Below, in pieces: positions 11,101 to 24,586 of a stretch of DNA of 64,000 nt; the first letter of the stretch is position 1, and each line of letters begins with the position of its first letter. The position numbers and the translations under genes were made by a program. A model generated the notes under the pieces. The model did no database searches and had not been told where the DNA came from. It saw only the letters and a program-made list of their open reading frames with translations. The stretch comes from Nemophila menziesii (taxonomy: Eukaryota; Streptophyta; Magnoliopsida; Boraginales; Hydrophyllaceae). The stretch lies in assembly GCA_029959085.1 (NCBI GenBank), contig JARWIR010000090.1, forward strand, positions 186,001-250,000, written 5' to 3'.

Positions 11101-14049
11101 TAAGATAAATTTCTACTCATCACAGTACCCTCTCGCTCGAGAAGGAAATCTGGTCATCACACTTGAAGGAAACTCACAATACAAGCTTAGTAATGAATTC
11201 AATCTGATAGGAAAATTGATTCTCAAACAGAGTGTTAACTTCATGTATATCAAAAATCACATAAACAAGAACTGGGCTCTTGAAGAACAAATTGAAACTG
11301 AAAATTTAGGACACAATGAAGTTGTTCTCAAATTCAAGTCCGAGGAAGATAAACTTAAAGTCTAGAATCAAAGACCATGGACTATCATGGGTAAGCATTT
11401 TGCTATAAATAAATTCAATAATCGGGGAAGAAATTCAGTCGATCATACTACCTTTTAGGTGAAGCTGGCGGGTACACCAATCTCCCTACTATCTCATAAG
11501 TGTATTAAAAAATTGAACTCCTATTTTGAAAAGGTACACCATATTAAATTACCAGAATCCTCTATAATCGATGATAAATCGATTACAAGAGTTCAACTAG
11601 ATTGGAAATTAGTAAAACCTATCACAACTAGTATAAACTACTGTGAAAATGGAAACTCACAATATTGGATCAACTTCTGATATGAAAACGTTGGACATGT
11701 TTGTTACAACTGTGGTTTATTGGACTATGAAGCCTATGGCCGTAACAATCAAATGGTCAAACCCAAACTGGGTAGTTGGGTAAAACTATCCGCCCGAAGC
11801 CCTTCTAGATCTTCCATCACCCACAAAGCTAAGAAAGAAGTTGGCACCGGAAAATTCATTGTCGGTATGAAAAAGACCTTCAAACCGAGTTGGAACTCGA
11901 AATCGGTCAAACTCAACTCATTATTCAACTTACTGGTATAAAAATCCATCTACTAACGACAAAGGACAAAGTACTAACACTATCAGTACCACCCCTACGG
12001 TTTGAGCCTAATGAGACAAATTTTTTTTTTGAATTTGTAGTAAGTGGAGGTAATGGAGAAGTAAAAGACAATTTTGGTACGATGAAGGATAACAAATTGG
12101 TACCATCTGAAATGGAGAGGTATAAAACGAAGAAGAATGAGGACTTAGAAAAAAAGAAATAATATGGCTGAGCTAGCTGGGCTTTTAGTTAAAAAGCTTA
12201 ACTCTCCCACACAACATAATAATGATATTGCTTTTGGCTCTTTCTTAAGCCCAAACCAAGAAGGCCCAAACCCATCAACTCTTTCTCACATCCCAAAAGT
12301 CACAATCTCATCAATCCTTTACCCCAAGCATCATTCTCTGACCCGTGACTTTAGTCAAACCTTATCATCCCCAATCAAAAAACCTAATCCATCTCCCGTC
12401 CCTCTCGCTACCCCATTCACTCCTAATACTTCATCCGCCCTATCCAACCTCAACCTCCTCTATCCTCACATTCCTAGCCCTGAACTACCATCACTACCAA
12501 ACTCTCCCTTCACCCCACCACCTAAAAGCAACCATAAGAAAAACAATGGAGATTCAATCATGGAGAATGCTAGGATATCCATCAGAAGAAGCTATAAAAT
12601 GGAGAAGCAGACGAGTAAATTTTGTTCTGAGAAGAATATAATGTGGGAATCTAGAGCTGATACAAAAAAATTGGATGGCCATAGAGCCAATTGAAGATCA
12701 TGTAATGGGTAATGAAGAAGGTGAGATTATGGAGGAACAGGTATCCAATGGTAACACAGGGAATTGGCACACCCCTGGCGGTCTAGACCCCTATCGATTC
12801 AGAATCAGATATCGACCTGAGATAATTTTTCTTTTAAAAATCAATTTCCAGTTCTTATTAAAACCGCTTCCTTTATGAAAATGGAGTTAATTACCACTGT
12901 AGAACCTGTGGGGATTAGTGGAGGTTTAGCTTTATTAAGTATAAATAAGAATGATATCAAAATTATTTTAAAAATATGATGTAGAAAAAGAGAATTCCTT
13001 AAAGAATTGCGGAATGTAAACCTAACGGTAATATTCCTTGGACTTTAGTGGGAGATTTTAATAATACTAGATATCTTTCTGAAAAATTTGGGGGAGATAA
13101 AAAAATCAATAGCAATATGAATTTTTCTAATAGTTCTATTATACATAATAAACTTGATCAACTGAATAGTAAAGGATGCTCCTTTTCATGGTCCAATAGA
13201 AGAGATGGGAGTAAATTTATTAGAAAACTCCTTGAGAGAAGTCTTAGTAATGAAGAATGGTCTAAATTATATCCTGAGGCTTGGGTCTCTCTTCTCCCGG
13301 CCTTAGGATCTGATCACAACCCTTTATTACTTCACTTTAGTGATAAGATTACTAAAAACCATAAGAGATTCTATTTTAAAAATTACTCGTTAGAAGAAAA
13401 AGAATGCTATGAAATAATAAAAAATGTGTGAGAATCTAGAAATACTATTAAGAATATAATAAAAAAACCAAGCTTAGGACCAATTTAAATATGTGCGGGA
13501 GATTACATATAGTTTGGAGCAAAATAAAGTTTAACAATAATAAAAAAAGAATTGATATTCTAATGGAACAACTAAGGATTCTTACTAATTCTACAATTTG
13601 TAATGATCAGGATAAATATCATTACAACTGTATAGTGAAAGAAATTGAAATAGTATGGAAAATTGAAGATAACTTTAGGCCTCTAGGTCTAAAGTTAATT
13701 GGCTAAAAAAGAGATAAAAATAACTCTTTTTTCAATGCTTCTACAAAAGAAATAATAAAAATTAATAAAATTTCTAGAGTTCAAAATGATGAAGGGCATT
13801 GGTTAACTGAGACTAATCAAACACGCTCTAAGAGTGAATTACTTTAATAATGTTTCTAAAAGTGTTGTAAAAAGGAATTTTTCAAAAGTGTTAGATATTA
13901 TTAAACCAATCATAACTCAAAATATGAACAAAAACCTCTAAATGTTATGGAAATTGAAAATTCTATTAAAGATTTAGGGACTAATAAAGCCCCGGGACCT
14001 GATGGCTACTAGGATACTTATTTAAGAAATATTGGGATATTATCAAATT

Positions 14050-15007
14050 TAGGGATGGCAACGGTTATGATTTTTATCCGAACCCGACGGATTACCGAAC
14101 CGAATAAAAACCAATTACGTAACCGTGGTTTAAATCCGTTAGGGTTTGGTTTTAAAAAGTGAAACCGATGGTTAAAACCATTAGGTTATGAATTTTGATT
14201 AAAAAAACCCAAAAAACCAAAAATTCGTTATATATATATATATATATAAATCTGATTTTATTTTACCTACTAAAGGCTAAAATCCATGTATTTTTATACT
14301 TTGAAGTCCATCTTTCTTATATTTTTTTATTTTTAATTACCAAAAGTCCAAAAGTCTCAACCCAACTATAGATAAGGATGGAATTAGTTATGGTTTAAAA
14401 TCAAAATCGATGAAAATTTGAACCGATTAAAAATCGATTATGCAACCATGGATAAAACCGTTAGGTTATGGTTCTGAACAATGTAACTGATGGTTAAATC
14501 CTTTAGATTAAAATTTTAGATAAAAATAAAATCGAATGACCAAAACCCCGTTTATTATCATCTATTTTTGTATATTTTATAATAATATATATCAAAAAAA
14601 GTATTTTCGTATCTCAAAACTAAAATCTAAATATTAGAATTAACAAAAGAAGTAACAAAAACGTTATTTTATTAAAGATCAACATAATATTTTATATATT
14701 GGAGATTTTTCATGTATTTGTGATCTTGTTTCAATATTTTCAATATATTTAGAGAGTTATAATTTGGCATGTCACAAGAGCAAGGCAAAGTTAGGAATCC
14801 TACTGCGAGAGGGACGCCTCGCGAGCCGGGTTATGGTTAAAATCCGAAAAATCGTTTAAAAAACCGAATCCGAATAATCCGGATATGGTTTTGAAAAGTA
14901 AGTCTGATGGTTAAATCCGTTAGGGTTTGGTTTTTGATAAATTAAATGGATATGGACATGGTTTTGGATTTTTTTTTTTGCAATAATCCGATCCGTTGCC
15001 ATCCCTA
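14050..15007. mobile_element. Non-autonomous hAT-type element, TIR TAGGGATGGCAACGG
   Basis: The ends are inverted: TAGGGATGGCAACGG at the left and CCGTTGCCATCCCTA at the right. It is flanked by an exact 8-bp target duplication ATCAAATT (14042-14049 and 15008-15015), as expected for hAT. The 958-bp interior is AT-rich with repeated CCGAATCCG/AAACCGTTAGG-like pieces and no transposase frame. It sits in the reverse transcriptase region of the LINE, so it inserted after the LINE. Confidence 0.93.
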
Positions 15008-17620
15008 ATCAAATTGGATGTTATAAGAGTGGTAAATAAAATCTGGTACAACAACTCTAGCCTTGAAGATATTAACCACACTTATATTTCATTGACACCC
15101 AAAATAGAAAATCCTGGAAATATTAAACATTTCTGACCTATTAGTGTTTCAAACTTTATATACAAGACCATAGCTAGAATTTTTGTAAATAGATTACAAC
15201 CCCTAATGAGTTAAATCATAGATGAAAACCAATATGATTTTGTTCCTGGGAGGCACATCCAAGAAAACTCTCTAGTAGCTCATGAAGTCTGTAACTACCT
15301 AAAAGAAAAAATAACCTCTAAAAAACATTTTATGGTTGTTAAGGCAGATATACAAAAGGCCTATGAATATGTGAAATGGTATTTCTTATATAAAATGATG
15401 ATTAAGATGGGTTTTGATAACAAATGGTGTGATATGATCACGAATTGTGTCTCATCCATTTCTTATTCAGTCTTTATTAATGGTCAACCCTTTAAACTGG
15501 ATAAACCACAAAGGGGGATCAGATAAGGGGATCCCTTATCCCCCCCTTATTGTTTTGTATTGTCACACAAACCCTATCAGCTCTAGTACAAAATAAAGTG
15601 GATCATGGGTTATTGGAAGGTATGAAAGTTGCTAGTAACTACCCCAAACTGGCCAATTTACTTTTTGTTGATGACAACATGTTTTTTCTAAGTGCTACAT
15701 TTGAAAATATAAATAGCTTTTATGATACTATAACAAACTATGCTCTAGCTACTGGATTAACCTTGAACCTTAATAAGCGTGGGATCAAATTTAGTAACAC
15801 TACACCTCAACACATCCAAACTATATTTGCACAGTGAATCAATATGAAAGTTACAAACAATTTGGGGAAATATCTTGGCCTTCCCACAAAATGGGGAAGA
15901 TTAAAAATTGGAGATTTAAACTTACTTACTGAAAGAGTTTTAAAAAAATACAAACTGGAAAAACATCTTTTTAACTGAATCTAGTAAAGAGATCTTAACC
16001 AAAGTTGTACTTCAATGTATACCAAATTATTACATGTCCTCTTACCTGCTCCCTATAAAAACTTGTGATATCATATCATCACATATTGCTAAATTCTGGT
16101 GGATTTGTAAAGGTGAGAAAAAAATTCATTTGGGTAAATAGTCTACTGTGACTAGTAGCAAATATAAAGGAGGTTTGGATTTTAGAGACCTACATATTAT
16201 GAATTTATCTTTAAATGAAAAAAAAGCTTGGAATCTTATGCATAACACATATTCACTACTATATAAAATTTAAAAGGTAAATATTTTAATAATTGTTCAT
16301 TCTTTGAGGCAACTATTGAAAATACACCATCCTGGGGATGGAAAAGCCTTATCGTAGGTAGAGATATTGTACTGAAATACTTACAATAGAAAGTGGGTGA
16401 TGGAAAGATAATAAATCTATCCAGAGACAAATGGATAACAAATTGTATGAAAGTGATCCCACCAAAAAATGATAATATTAAAACAGTTAGTGATCTTATA
16501 ATCAGTGGAACTAGAAACTGGAATAATGAGATCTTACATAATAATTTTAGTGATGAAATTATTCAAAAACTATTAAAAATATTTATACCTCTTTTACTTA
16601 TCTCTAATTGTTTGTACAGGAGCCTCAATACCGATGGTATCTATTTAGTTAAAGTGGCATACCATTATATGAAAGAAAATACTGAGAAAGAAGAAAACCA
16701 AGAAAATCCAACTTACCCCAACCACCTCACATAGTAGTATACCTTTGATTTGGAAAATGGTATAGGGGATAAAATCTCACCTAAAATAAGAAATTTCTAA
16801 GCACTTAGAAATATGTTGCCTAACAATGTAAACCTCTATAACATGAAAGTATTAACTTCTAAAGTATGCAATATTTGTAACTCAATGGAAGAAACCACTG
16901 AACACATGATTCTTGAAAGCCCTCGGGCTAAAAGAGTTTGGTTGGCTTCTCCACTCACTATAAGATCTAGCAACCAGTGTACAACTAAGTTGGACACTTG
17001 GATGGCTAATATTATGAAGGAGACGGATAAATGAATGGGAAAGGAATATTTTGGTTAGAACAAATATCTACAATAGCTTGGCATATATGGAGGGAAAGGA
17101 ATGGTTTTGTCTTTAAAAACATCACCCCCTGTCCTATAAATACTATACAAAAAGCAGGTGCATAGTGGGAGGAGCAAAAAATAATATTAAAGTCTAATGA
17201 TGACACGATAAGTCTGAAGACTATCGAAAATGACTTTATAAGAAAAGAATTTGATGAGAAGGCAAATAAAATTGTATCTGAGGATGACATTGTAAGACTG
17301 GGGAGAAAAGATAATATTTAATCAAACCTGAATGGTAAAAAAGAATCAAAAGAAGGTGAATCTCGTATAGCAAAATTATGAATACAAAATATTGATCCAA
17401 AAGATACAAGAGAAAATAAAAAGAGATTATGACTCAAGGGGTCTTGAACACCCACCCCCTAGTCCTAACCCAATCCCCTTCTTTTGTTCTTCTTACTAGG
17501 GACCTCAATAAGATTTTAACACAATAGGCTAAATTCCCAATTACAAAATTACCCCCTTTTGTTTTTCATTTGTTATATATAATAGTATTTTTTCAGAAAT
17601 CATTTTTATAAAAACCTAGC

Positions 17621-17756
<136 letters not shown>

Positions 17757-17938
17757 TTCCCAAAACCCTCCCTCTCACTTCAGGCGAATTCCGGCAAATT
17801 CCAGCTACTTCCGGCGAGCTCCCATGGACGCCGCACCACCGCACGAAGACCGTCGCTCCAGCAGCACTCGAGAGATTTGCCTTCACTGTCTCACCACCAG
17901 CGAAGCTCACCACCACCAATAACCAAGCAAGCAGTTCC

Positions 17939-18376
17939 ATGGATAGAGAAACGAGATCGAGATCTGAGATCCAAGTTGTTCCCGGTCGCCTTTACTGTCT
18001 CCGGCGAAGACCTCTCTTGTTGTGCGAGATCCAACCTGTTCCAGTTCGAATCCAATGGTTCTCCTTCTTCACGGAGGTGCCACCATGGAAGTTGAAGCTA
18101 TTCAGTTTGTGGAGTGGTGGTGGTGCTCGGCGTAGCTTTCCTGCTGTTCGAGAGAGATCGAAGTTGTTCCCGTTTTCCTTCTTCGCGGAGGTGCGGCCAT
18201 GGAGGTTGAAGTTGTTCCGTTCGTTGCAGAGGTGGCGGTGCTCGACGAATCGTGCTTTCTCCGACGAGATCTGCGCTCATCTCTTCTCGCGCTCCTTTGC
18301 AGTAACAGTACTACAGCGTGTGGCGGCAATCTCACGGCGGCAAGTGCTCTTCGAAGAAGAAGCTGTAAATGATTGA
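17939..18376 (+). other. Unrecognised 145-codon open frame in captured region
   Basis: An ATG-started frame runs to a stop at 18376 through GC-rich sequence. The product would be rich in Arg, Phe, Leu and Ser. It contains an internal duplication: a TTCTTCACGGAGGTGCCACC block near 18065 recurs, altered, near 18179. No known domain was seen and codon choice looks unselected, so it is likely UTR- or exon-derived sequence in an arbitrary frame. Confidence 0.25.
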
Positions 18377-18614
18377 GTTTTTTTTAGTTCTGGTTTGGTC
18401 TTGGTCAAACTAGATTGTTTTTTCCATTTTTTATTGTAAGTAGTTGTAATAATTGGATGTAAAAAAGATATCCTGTATTTTGTAGCATTTATTAATAATA
18501 CTCAGCATTTTTTTGCTAATACTCATCTTTTTTTTGCTAATACTCATCAATTTTATTGAATACTCATCATTTTTTGATGAGTACTCATCATTTTTTTGAA
18601 ACTCATCAATTTTT

Positions 18615-18715
18615 TCTGGTGCTCAGAGATGGGTGGTCGGAGGTCGGAGGTCGGAGGTCGGAGGTCAGAGGTCGGAGGTCGGAGGCAGGTGATCGGAGAT
18701 CGGAGGTGGTAGGTA
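18615..18715. repeat. Short tandem repeat, GGTCGGA unit
   Basis: About eight imperfect copies of the 7-bp unit GGTCGGA. They are preceded (18495-18615) by repeated TACTCATCA-TTTTTT pieces. Both lie in the 3' part of the Pack-MULE-like block. Confidence 0.8.
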
Positions 18716-19484
18716 GTAGAGAGAGAAGATGAACAGTGACATCACATTTTTTTGTCTTTTAGTGTTAGTAAGGGTATTTTAGTATTTGGTCAGTTTTGAA
18801 GTTTCTTTAAACAAGTAAGATTCATACTAGTTCCTGTAGGACAAAAAATTAGTCTCCAAGACCCTATAGGTCAATCATCCAAATAAAGAACCAGTAAGTA
18901 ATTGGAAAACCCCACCTATCAAATGGTACAATATAAATTGTGATGTCCCATACAAAATTAATAAAGCTTTTATTACATGTGTTATCAAAGATCATAGAGG
19001 ATCAATTATTAAATATAATTTGTGGGAAATTGGAGCGGATAGTTCATTGGAAGTCGAGGCATTGGGAATTTTGAAAGCATGCTTATAGGCTAAGAAATTT
19101 AAATATATAAGATGTGTGATTGGAAACAATTGTAAAGCGATCATAAAACCTTCTGCTTTTAAGCTTTTTTTAGTTAATCTTAATATTTACTAATGTAATT
19201 TATAGTATCTACTATATTTCTGAATTTTGTAACCTTACTTTTTTTTCATTTCAAGAAAAAACCACGTAATTGATGATTGGTTAGATAAATTTTTTCATTT
19301 TAAGAAAAAACTACGTAATTAATGATTGGTTAGATAAAAATTTACCTTGTAGCAATAGTTTAAGCATAGATAAGTTTGCTATCTCTATTAAATTAGTGAA
19401 ACTTATAAAAGCTAATACCCCACCGTCAAAGATAGGCTAACTATATTTACGTTTATTAATGAAAGCTATTGGAAAAAAAAAAAA

Positions 19485-20200
19485 ATTACTTAAACTGTAC
19501 ACATACATACATTCAAACAAATTGTTGTCAAAAAGGTCGATATCTCCTTCAGTACCTCCACTCCACACCCTCTTCTCCCTCATCTTTAACAGGCCATCAT
19601 CATAGTGCCACGTGAAATACCAAATATCCAAATTGCAACAAATGTCCACCACGCTTCTTATAGCCTTTATTTATCACATACACAATCTCACCTCATCAAC
19701 AATTCCATCGCATTGTCCATTAATACTAACAATTTTGACAAAAAAAAAAAAAGTTTAAGACTAACAACAAAAGAAAATATCAAGAAAAATACATTTTCCT
19801 TTAAATTAATAAATATGTAAAGCAAAAACAATAGAGATGGGCAAATTCTTAATATTTTCTAAAAAAACACTGCATCTATTAATTATAAATATTAATTATA
19901 TTTGAAAAGAACTAATCAATTTTTGTTTTGGAAGCTAATTATTTTTTTTAATTAAAGTGTCCCATATACTCTAATAATGATTAGAGAAAAGAAGCATTTA
20001 AAGCATTTTAAAAATATTGCATGAGAAAAAGCATTTTAATTAATGCATGAGAAAAAGTATTTAAAGATTTAAGGGTTTACTCCTAAATCAAAGAGAATAG
20101 TTGATAAAGCAATTAAAGTGTAGAAAAAGTACAATGAATTAAATTATCGTGATTATGTTAACAATAAACTGGAGGATAATAATATAAAGTCTCATTTGAA
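19485..20200. other. AT-rich spacer
   Basis: No gene was supported. The stretch follows the poly(A) of the large LINE and precedes another LINE tail. Confidence 0.5.
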
Positions 20201-20820
20201 CACTAATATAGTAGAAGCCGAATAGATGAGGATTTATTAAATGAAGTGCCTCAAGCTGAGGTCTTTATTTCTTCTTGTTATCACTGTATGGAGTGGACAG
20301 CCTTACCTATTAATGTGTTAAAAAATAATTATTATGCTAAAAAGATAACTTTGCTTTTATTTTTTACATTATCAGAGATTGTGGAAGTAAGGTGTTGAAT
20401 TACAATGTGTTGGATATATCAGTTGATTCGTCATTGAAAGCTGAAAATTTAGACATTTTTAAAACTTGTTTGATGGCTCTAGAGTTAAGAGACGGTAGAG
20501 TTATTATAGAGAATGGTTGCCTTCAGTTAATGCATCCACTGACCAATAATTTGTGCATTATTAATCCTACTATTTGTAATTTTATTTATGGTATGTATTT
20601 AGTAGTTGAATTCTGCTTTCCTAGTTTCTTATTTGATTGAAGAGATAGAAATATGATAGCCGATAATTGGATAGTCAAGTATAAAATTGCAAGGAACATA
20701 CTTGACTTATGTCTGTCATATTTAGTTTTTTCAATTATTTAACCTTAATACTATGCCTTGGGTTTTGAATAATATAGTAATGGTTTATTCTATTTAATAT
20801 AACTTAACTGCGAAAAAAAA
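20200..20820 (+). pseudogene. LINE 3' tail with RNase H remnant
   Basis: An open frame (20392-20640) and its continuation show the pattern of a LINE RNase H domain: SSLKAEN near 20435, ALELRDGRVIIENGCLQ near 20480-20530, then NMIADNWIVKYK near 20655. The block ends in eight A residues at 20813-20820. The 5' border is not visible. Stops before the last motif make it non-functional. Confidence 0.65.
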
Positions 20821-21271
20821 TTAAAACCCCATGATAACCCTCAAATTTACCTCAAAAACCACTTCTAAATTTTTCGTACACAAAGGTTATTAAAAAGAAA
20901 ATAGGGTAGTAATTTGTTTATTTTTGAATGTATTCATAATATATTATGATAAATATTGATAGGTTTGTTTTTTAAATATATATAATAGTCGATAGTTGAT
21001 ATATTTGATGAATGGAAAAATTCATGAAACGTTTCCATTTTCCACTATCATCCTCCTATCATTAAATCAAACATTTTCTAATTATTTAAAAAGAAAAATA
21101 AGAACAATGTCCTATCCTATGAAAACTGGTTTCTAACCATACACTTTTCTTCTGGGGACAAAAGAAAACAAGTTATCATACATACTTCATTCCATGACAC
21201 AAAATCACAACATTTCCATCTCTCTCTGAAACCAAAAAAAGAAATCCAAGAGAAGGAGAGAGAAAGTAAAA
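20821..21271 (+). other. Upstream region of PRK
   Basis: This 450-bp AT-rich stretch must hold the PRK promoter and 5' UTR. A CT/GA-rich leader (about 21215-21270) sits directly before the ATG. I see no confident TATA box or light-responsive box, and none is claimed. Confidence 0.4.
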
Positions 21272-21847
21272 ATGGCAGTGAGCACTGTGTACACAGTTCA
21301 GTCTCTAAACTCAACATGTTCAATCTCAAAGCCCACAAAAACTCACATAGGATTCAATCAAAAACAAGTAATTTTCTACAGAAAAAACACCAACAAAAGA
21401 TCAAACAATGGTGGGTATGTAATTACATGTGCATCAAGCGATGAAAACAAGACAGTTGTTATAGGTTTAGCCGCTGATTCAGGTTGTGGTAAAAGTACAT
21501 TCATGAGAAGATTAACAAGTGTTTTTGGTGGTGCGGCTGAGCCACCAAGAGGTGGTAATCCAGATTCGAATACACTTATAAGTGATATGACAACTGTTAT
21601 ATGTTTAGATGATTACCATTCACTTGACAGAACTGGTAGGAAAGTACAAGGTGTAACTGCACTTGACCCAAAAGCTAATGATTTTGATGGAATGTATGAA
21701 CAAGTTAAGGCCATTAAAAATGGTGTTGCTGTTGAGAAACCTATTTATAATCATGTTAGTGGGTTACTTGATCCTCCTGAAACTATTAAGCCACCCAAGA
21801 TTCTTGTTATTGAAGGTTTACACCCAATGTAAGTGTTGATTCTCTCA

Positions 21848-21879
<32 letters not shown>

Positions 21880-23705
21880 ATGTGTGTCTAGTAACTGTGT
21901 AGGGGAAAGAAGGTGATTCTCATTTGTAGTACATGAGGATTGTAAACAAACCGAATCATTTATATACGGTTCAAGCTTAGCATTTTGGGTTTTTTTGTTT
22001 ATTTAAAACAAAGAAACTTTAACTTTAATAAAAAATTGTTAATAAACATGTTCATTGCTAAATTAATATTTAATAATTTAATAAATATCTAATTAAAATT
22101 AATTATATTAATTTTAGATTTAATTATAACCTAGATAAAAATATTAATTTGTCAAAAAATTAAATAAACAAATTTGAATTTATAGCATCTTATTTAATAA
22201 ATTTGAACATCTAATTTAAACTCAACTTAACTGGTTTACAATCTAATAAAATAGTTTGACAAATCAATATTTGTATGTTTGACCCACACGTGAAATTGAA
22301 CTTCGTCATAAGTTTGTTTCTTTGAAATATATCGTTACTTTTTCATTTTTTATTCTTTTATGAAATTTGTTTTACTAATTTTTTTCCTTTATTAACGAAA
22401 TGGATGGTATTGATATTGATTTTTTTAATTACCATCTCAAAAATTATTTGACTGATAAAATTTAATTTTGTTTTAATATTGATATTAATTAAAAACATTA
22501 AACCTGTCTATATAAAATTTAAGAATAAATATAACATGTGAAGAGATGTTGAAGGTCAAATAACCATACTTTCACATTAAATTTGGTCTTACATAATAAC
22601 GAATATACTGAACAGAGTATTACATAAGTTAAGGTTGGGACCAGGTATTAGTTTAGAAAGTCTTTTTCTTTTTCTTTTTTGGTCTAAAGGCATTTAATTC
22701 ATAGCATAAATATGGAGAAATGTTTTACTATTACAAGTTCATCACATTTATTAATTAATTTGTGAAATGAACACATAGGTATGATTCACGCGTCAGAGAT
22801 CTTTTGGACTTCAGTATCTATTTGGACATCAGTAATGAAGTTAAATTTGCTTGGAAAATTCAGGTAACTTTCCATAAACAATATAATATTTTACCCTTTG
22901 TTTATAAAACATTAGCATTTCAATAAATATCTAACTATGTTTCATGAAATTGTAGAGGGACATGGCTGAAAGAGGACACAGTCTTGAAAGCATCAAAGCT
23001 AGTATCGAAGCCCGAAAGCCCGATTTTGATGCTTACATTGGTAATTTTCCTTCACTTGCTCAATAAATCTTTTTTCTTTTTCTTTTTCAAGTGAAAAATT
23101 AGTAGCTAACATATTTTTAAATATTACAGATCCACAAAAGCAATACGCTGATGCAGTAATTGAAGTATTACCAACACAACTCATTCCTGATGATAATGAA
23201 GGAAAGGTTTTGAGAGTAAGATTGATAATGAAAGAAGGCGTCAAGTTTTTCAATCCAGTTTACTTGTTTGATGAAGGTTCAACTATTTCATGGATACCCT
23301 GTGGAAGAAAATTAACATGTTCTTACCCCGGAATCAAATTCTCTTACGGTCCCGAGACTTACTATGGAAATGAGGTACATTAAACAATTTTTTTTTTTCA
23401 ATTTTACCAGTAAATTTACCGATAAAAAAAATTAAAAATTGTTTCTTTGTTAGGTATCTGTGTTGGAGATGGATGGACAATTTGACAGACTAGATGAACT
23501 TATCTATGTAGAAAGTCATTTAAGCAACCTCTCAAGCAAATTTTACGGTGAAGTTACTCAACAAATGTTGAAGCATGCTGATTTTCCAGGAAGTAACAAT
23601 GGAACTGGATTTTTCCAAACTATAGTTGGATTAAAGATCAGGGACCTATACGAGCAACTTATTGCCAGCAAATCTGCAGCTAAATTGCAAGCCAGCAAAG
23701 CTTGA
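21272..23705 (+). CDS. PRK: Phosphoribulokinase, chloroplastic (5 exons)
   Basis: PRK phosphorylates ribulose-5-phosphate with ATP to regenerate RuBP in the Calvin-Benson cycle, in the stroma. Exons are 21272-21828, 22779-22863, 22956-23040, 23130-23374 and 23454-23705, all with GT-AG borders. They total 1,224 nt and encode 407 residues, the usual length. The first 50 or so residues are a Ser/Thr/Asn-rich transit peptide. The P-loop is GCGKST (71-76). Cys72 and Cys111 have the spacing of the thioredoxin-regulated pair in the ATP-binding region, and Cys300 and Cys306 match the second pair. Other family blocks are CLDDYHSLDR (111-120) and ILVIEGLHPM ending exon 1. The ATG is the first in frame after a CT-rich leader. 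The gene looks intact. Confidence 0.97.
21829..22778 (+). other. PRK intron 1
   Basis: A 950-bp intron with GTAAGT donor and ATAG acceptor. It splits the Met codon after EGLHP. It is AT-rich and holds a short (TA)n tract near 21851-21871. It contains no gene or transposon that I can recognise. The other PRK introns are only 79 to 92 bp. Confidence 0.85.
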
Positions 23706-24136
23706 AAAATTGCAATCAACTCCTCCAAACTTTTACTTCTATAATTTCCACTCCGATTTCCATGTTTCAGTTGATTGTTAGAAGATTCCGCGTAAATTCT
23801 GTTATGTATGTATTTTGAGTTTGTACTTTGTGAAAAAGACTTGTATAATAGAAGAGCCTTATAAATGAAAATTGAGAATGCTGAAACTTTTTCACTTTTG
23901 CATGTTGCAAAGTATATTTAGTTGAAGTTGTGCATTACTAAACTCTCCAGAAATTTTCATAATATATATATATATATATATATAAAAATTACCAAAAAAA
24001 CTAGGACATAAATCCAAATTTACCAAACTTTTAGGATATACAAAAATTATAATTACAACAAAATAACATAATAGAATCAACGATTTTTACTATAAAATAT
24101 CAAACACTTCACAAACAGATTAACATATAACTAAAT

Positions 24137-24586
24137 TTATTTAGTTGAGGCACGTTTGCCCCAATAGTTCTTCAAGTCAATTGGTAGAGAAAGATCATGA
24201 CCTTCACTTGCATATTTACTTAAAAGTTTAGCATAAGCGCCTCTCTTCATTTTTCGGCCCGTTGTTCTTCTACCGGGCCTAGAAGGGTTCATAGGAAGAG
24301 GAAATTCAGATAATGAAGTGGTGCAGCATGTAGATTGCCATGCTCCAGACCCGTTTCTATAACATTTTCTAGCCGTGCCTGTGCAAGAACACACAGGTGG
24401 TGGAACACTAGAAAAATCATGGCTAGATTCACCGTCATTTGTTTTTTGATTTGATTTGACTTTTCCATCGGTCTTCTTTTTTGAAGGATTTCTTGTCTTG
24501 ACATTTTGTTGCATAGATTCAAATTTATCGTCCATTGCAGGGATAGAACGAATGGGAAAAGCGGCTATAGGAGGAAATTGATTCAT
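24137..24586 (-). CDS. Short, divergent BASIC PENTACYSTEINE (BBR/BPC) protein
   Basis: The family binds GAGA/CT-rich DNA and recruits chromatin regulators. This 149-residue frame carries the pentacysteine domain: Cys66, Cys68, Cys75, Cys87 and Cys88, with CSCTGTARKCY and WQSTCCTT around them, then GRKMKRGAYAKLLS and SEGHDLSLPIDLKNYW. CTGTAR and the LSEFPLP block resemble class II members. It is about half the usual length. It lacks the long N-terminal region with coiled coil, and the conserved C-terminal tail is replaced by GKRASTK. A basic stretch at 30-48 could be a nuclear signal. It is convergent with PRK, 431 bp apart. It is either a diverged short paralogue or a decaying copy. The frame is open from ATG to stop. 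Confidence 0.8.
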   Translation of the reverse strand: MNQFPPIAAFPIRSIPAMDDKFESMQQNVKTRNPSKKKTDGKVKSNQKTNDGESSHDFSSVPPPVCSCTGTARKCYRNGSGAWQSTCCTTSLSEFPLPMNPSRPGRRTTGRKMKRGAYAKLLSKYASEGHDLSLPIDLKNYWGKRASTK

